The notes below the pieces were generated by a model. That model did not search any database. It worked only from the letters and a program-made list of their open reading frames with translations, and had not been told where the DNA came from. DNA of 5,746 nucleotides from Nodosilinea sp. BSH.14. GTDB taxonomy: Bacteria; Cyanobacteriota; Cyanobacteriia; Phormidesmidales; Phormidesmidaceae. The number at the start of each line of letters is the position of its first letter. The first letter of the stretch is position 1. Made by a program: the position numbers and the translations under genes. Below, piece after piece: positions 5,299 through 5,746 of the stretch. The DNA is taken from positions 1-5,746 of the forward strand of contig JALQST010000082.1 of NCBI GenBank assembly GCA_023264315.1, given 5' to 3'.

Positions 5299-5746
5299 AT
5301 CTGGTTGACTGACAAAACTTAGTCGGGGGCATAGCCGTACGTGTGTATTTTGAACTCAATGCGATAGGTGCGCAGGTCATGCTGTTTGCGAGAGGCCATG
5401 GCGGGTTCAGGGTCACGGTTGTGGGTAAACCGGACGTGGCGGATGAGGGGCCAATCTTGGTCTAGGGCGGTTTTCAACCAATCCCACCCGATGCGGGATG
5501 CTTCAGCACCCGCCACACCACGGGCAAGGCTCGACCCCGATGCACCACGGCCAGTCGCACCAAACAGTACTCATCCCAATAGAGCGAGGTGTCCAGACTC
5601 AGGTACAACACGTCCTCCGCCCAATCCGCCAAAGCCGATTGAATCAGGGGCTTGTACAGTCGATGGATGTTCAGACGGCTATTGTGCAACCAGCGGCTCA
5701 AGCGCCGTTGTTTGCTTTGCGCCTGCACCCCTCGACAGGGGATATA
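5299..5746 (-). mobile_element. IS4-like insertion sequence remnant, running off the window
   Basis: The element's inner boundary is placed where EAL similarity stops, near plus-strand 5299; the end reads TTTTGTCAGTCAACCAGAT on the minus strand just after the transposase stop. The other end lies beyond 5746, so the terminal inverted repeats and target duplication cannot be checked. It split an EAL-domain gene. Its transposase is internally deleted (separate entry), so it cannot move by itself, although it might still be mobilised if both ends are intact. Confidence 0.7.
5319..5746 (-). pseudogene. IS4-like transposase, internally deleted and cut by the window edge
   Basis: Two pieces in different frames. 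The upstream piece runs from the edge (YIPCRGVQAQSKQRRLSRW) through LYLSLDTSLYWDEYCLVRLA and GRALPVVWRVLKHP. LSLDTS fits the first Asp of the DDE triad. The downstream piece, RIGWDWLKTALDQDW, THNRDPEPAMASRKQH and RTYRIEFK, is the family's C-terminus and stops at 5319-5321. The central catalytic part with the second Asp and the Glu, probably 200 or more residues, is missing. At the join near 5490-5501 the sequence GATGC occurs twice (5490-5494 and 5497-5501), compatible with a deletion between short repeats. Family assignment is by recalled resemblance to cyanobacterial IS4-type transposases. Confidence 0.75.

Noticed and set aside
1..5746. HIP1 octamers (GCGATCGC) as a cyanobacterial marker, CRISPR arrays, tRNA genes
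   Set aside because: No full HIP1 site was noticed (only CGATCG near 3391), and no regularly spaced repeats or cloverleaf were seen by eye.

Overview
The window most likely comes from a cyanobacterium with a fairly GC-rich genome. The evidence is a cyanobacterial-type 6-phosphogluconolactonase, a small FHA protein, a family 4 uracil-DNA glycosylase, an MFS permease of the glycoside/sugar-transporter type, a plastid/cyanobacterial-style aldo/keto reductase, and an IS4-like transposase of a kind I associate with cyanobacterial genomes. The phylum assignment rests on recalled family resemblance, not on a search. No rRNA, tRNA or CRISPR array is visible.

Left part (1-3168) is intact and ordinary in layout, with every gene on the + strand. 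After a structured, non-coding or tail-of-gene stretch come pgl (oxidative pentose phosphate pathway), a small FHA phosphopeptide-binding protein, a two-part protein joining an LRAT/NC-type thiol hydrolase domain to a PspA/IM30-like helical segment, and a [4Fe-4S] family 4 uracil-DNA glycosylase carrying an N-terminal sliding-clamp-binding peptide. The glycosylase stop overlaps by 8 nt the GTG start of an MFS transporter gene.

Middle part (3161-3972) is a wreck. The MFS gene carries a 1-nt frameshift and then runs into the left end of an IS3-family element. Only about 95 bp of that element survive: its terminal sequence, a strong hairpin that covers the transposase ribosome-binding site, and the first eight codons of orfA. 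It is joined directly to the last ~54 codons of a maf gene (nucleotide pyrophosphatase). This looks like an IS-associated deletion that removed the ends of two unrelated genes.

Right part (4017-5746) is on the - strand. An intact aldo/keto reductase lies 3 nt downstream of the C-terminal remnant of an EAL-domain (c-di-GMP phosphodiesterase) gene. That remnant has a +1 A-run frameshift and is cut off upstream by a second insertion sequence, an IS4-like element whose transposase has lost most of its catalytic middle and runs off the window edge.

The main theme is genome decay through insertion sequences beside conserved housekeeping genes. I see no convincing multi-gene novel system. The most unusual single protein is the LRAT/PspA-like fusion, which could be a membrane-acting enzyme guided by an ESCRT-III/PspA-type helix hairpin; that function is inferred.
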